DNA of 64,000 nt from Methylophaga pinxianii (lineage in GTDB: Bacteria; Pseudomonadota; Gammaproteobacteria; Nitrosococcales; Methylophagaceae), in contig NZ_JAJAEO010000185.1 of NCBI RefSeq assembly GCF_020447225.1, positions 23,095-87,094 on the forward strand, in the 5' to 3' direction. The notes under the pieces were generated by a model that was not told the DNA's origin, made no database searches, and saw only the letters and a program-made list of their open reading frames with translations. A program made the position numbers and the translations under genes. Below, piece after piece: positions 63,478 to 64,000 of the stretch (position 1 is its first letter; every line of letters begins with the position of its first letter).

Positions 63478-64000
63478 TTAAAGCTTAAATAGGCTCTCAA
63501 ATAGTGCCTGCAGCTTATTGTGTCCCAGACTATTCATTAGCGCCACGTTTCGTATTGGAACTTGGTCGACATCAGGATATTCCACAATAGCTCGCTCAAG
63601 ACTCGCCTCCCGAATAAGATGCAACAAGGGGTAGGGAGAGCGGTTTGTATAATTCTCTGCATCGTCCGGATTTGTGCCGCCAAATTGGTAGTTTGGATGG
63701 AAACTGGCGACTTGATAGGTACCTTCCAGTCCCATTTCCAAAAGGAGGTTATCGGCATTACTCAAAAACTGATTGTAGTCATAAAAGTCCTGCAATACAT
63801 TTGGGTGTATCAGCAGCGTAGTTTCAACTGACGGCTCACTATTGAGCAGTTCCAGCTCGTCTTGCAGTGACATCAACAATTGCTCTTCCGTTATCGCTCT
63901 TGTGTAAGCGTCCACTGAGCACACCCTACCGGAATTGAACGACACTTGTTTAGATCCCCATTTAAATTTAGATGGGGATCTAACACATGAATCACCATGC
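63478..64000 (-). CDS. DUF1415 family protein (partial, open to window edge)
   Basis: The conserved C-terminal part is clear: EEQLLMSLQDELELLNSEPSVETTLLIHPNVL, DYNQFLSNADNLLLEMGLEGTYQVASFHPNYQFGG, NYTNRSPYPLLHLIREASLERAI. The first in-frame start in the window is a GTG at 63945 giving 155 residues, but the frame stays open to the edge without a stop, and the expected N-terminal motif with a Cys-Pro-Phe stretch is not present in the visible bases; in its place there is a 12-base inverted repeat. The start therefore lies outside the window or the gene was joined to foreign DNA at its 5' end. Confidence 0.7.
   Translation of the reverse strand, partial: HGDSCVRSPSKFKWGSKQVSFNSGRVCSVDAYTRAITEEQLLMSLQDELELLNSEPSVETTLLIHPNVLQDFYDYNQFLSNADNLLLEMGLEGTYQVASFHPNYQFGGTNPDDAENYTNRSPYPLLHLIREASLERAIVEYPDVDQVPIRNVALMNSLGHNKLQALFESLFKL
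63950..63983. repeat. Palindrome near the window edge
   Basis: TTAGATCCCCAT and ATGGGGATCTAA, perfect 12-base arms around a 10-base loop, within the open frame of the DUF1415 gene. It could be an insertion end, a terminator-like hairpin or an operator. Confidence 0.5.

Noticed and set aside
63950-63983. Integron attC site
   Set aside because: The palindrome has GTTTAGA at the 5' outer end and TCTAAC at the 3' end, opposite to the RYYYAAC...GTTRRRY order of attC, and has no extrahelical bases.

Overview
The window reads as chromosome of a methylotrophic gammaproteobacterium, most like Methylophaga. The main reasons are a flavin trimethylamine monooxygenase (Tmm, 456 residues) close to a two-domain trimethylamine-N-oxide demethylase (Tdm), a proteobacterial full-length PurL, many c-di-GMP proteins and a moderately AT-rich base composition. 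The assignment rests on family recognition by eye; no database search was run.

Layout. 0-5.8 kb: the pepN tail, a HIT-like protein, DUF2835, then on the minus strand a small periplasmic-binding-like protein, an outer-membrane barrel and a GGDEF/EAL protein in one operon, and an RDD membrane protein. 5.9-16 kb: purL, two membrane GGDEF proteins (7TM-DISM and MASE1 types), a glycine-zipper lipoprotein, a transglycosylase-like lipoprotein and a LysE-type exporter. 15.9-20.1 kb: an unusual minus-strand group made of a cupin, an ATP-grasp ligase and a 668-residue protein carrying a papain-like Gln/Cys/His/Asn residue pattern. I consider this the best candidate for an undescribed system. 20.2-24.1 kb: a NarX/NarL-type two-component system, a CynX-type MFS transporter and a MarR regulator.

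24.1-31.3 kb is the methylated-amine locus: tdm (minus), a soluble NarX-like kinase interrupted by one in-frame TAA just before its H-box, a NarL-type regulator, a PAS protein, tmm and a decayed cupin. Tmm oxidises trimethylamine to its N-oxide and Tdm splits the N-oxide into dimethylamine and formaldehyde, so the pair feeds one-carbon and nitrogen metabolism. 31.4-39.6 kb holds a MOSC protein, a class I amidotransferase, a MocR-type regulator, small proteins, a DUF3311/sodium-solute symporter pair, a lipase-like hydrolase and a DUF2380/3280-like protein. 39.6-44.7 kb is an ethanolamine-nitrogen unit: eutB-eutC-amt plus a 53-residue membrane protein on one strand, with a divergent AraC regulator.

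44.7-56.5 kb is mixed: a CHMI isomerase, small proteins, an ACT/DUF711 pair, a VPLPA-CTERM exported protein, a PAS-GAF-GGDEF cyclase and a 1216-residue globin-coupled GGDEF/EAL protein. 56.8-64 kb looks accessory: divergent L,D-transpeptidase genes that look richer in GC, a PfpI/DJ-1 protein, a YqaA-like membrane protein, an ImmA/IrrE-type metallopeptidase regulator with inverted repeats over its promoter, several orphan small proteins and two families of dispersed short repeats. The window ends inside a DUF1415 gene whose frame stays open to the edge. No tRNA, rRNA, CRISPR array or intact insertion sequence was recognised.
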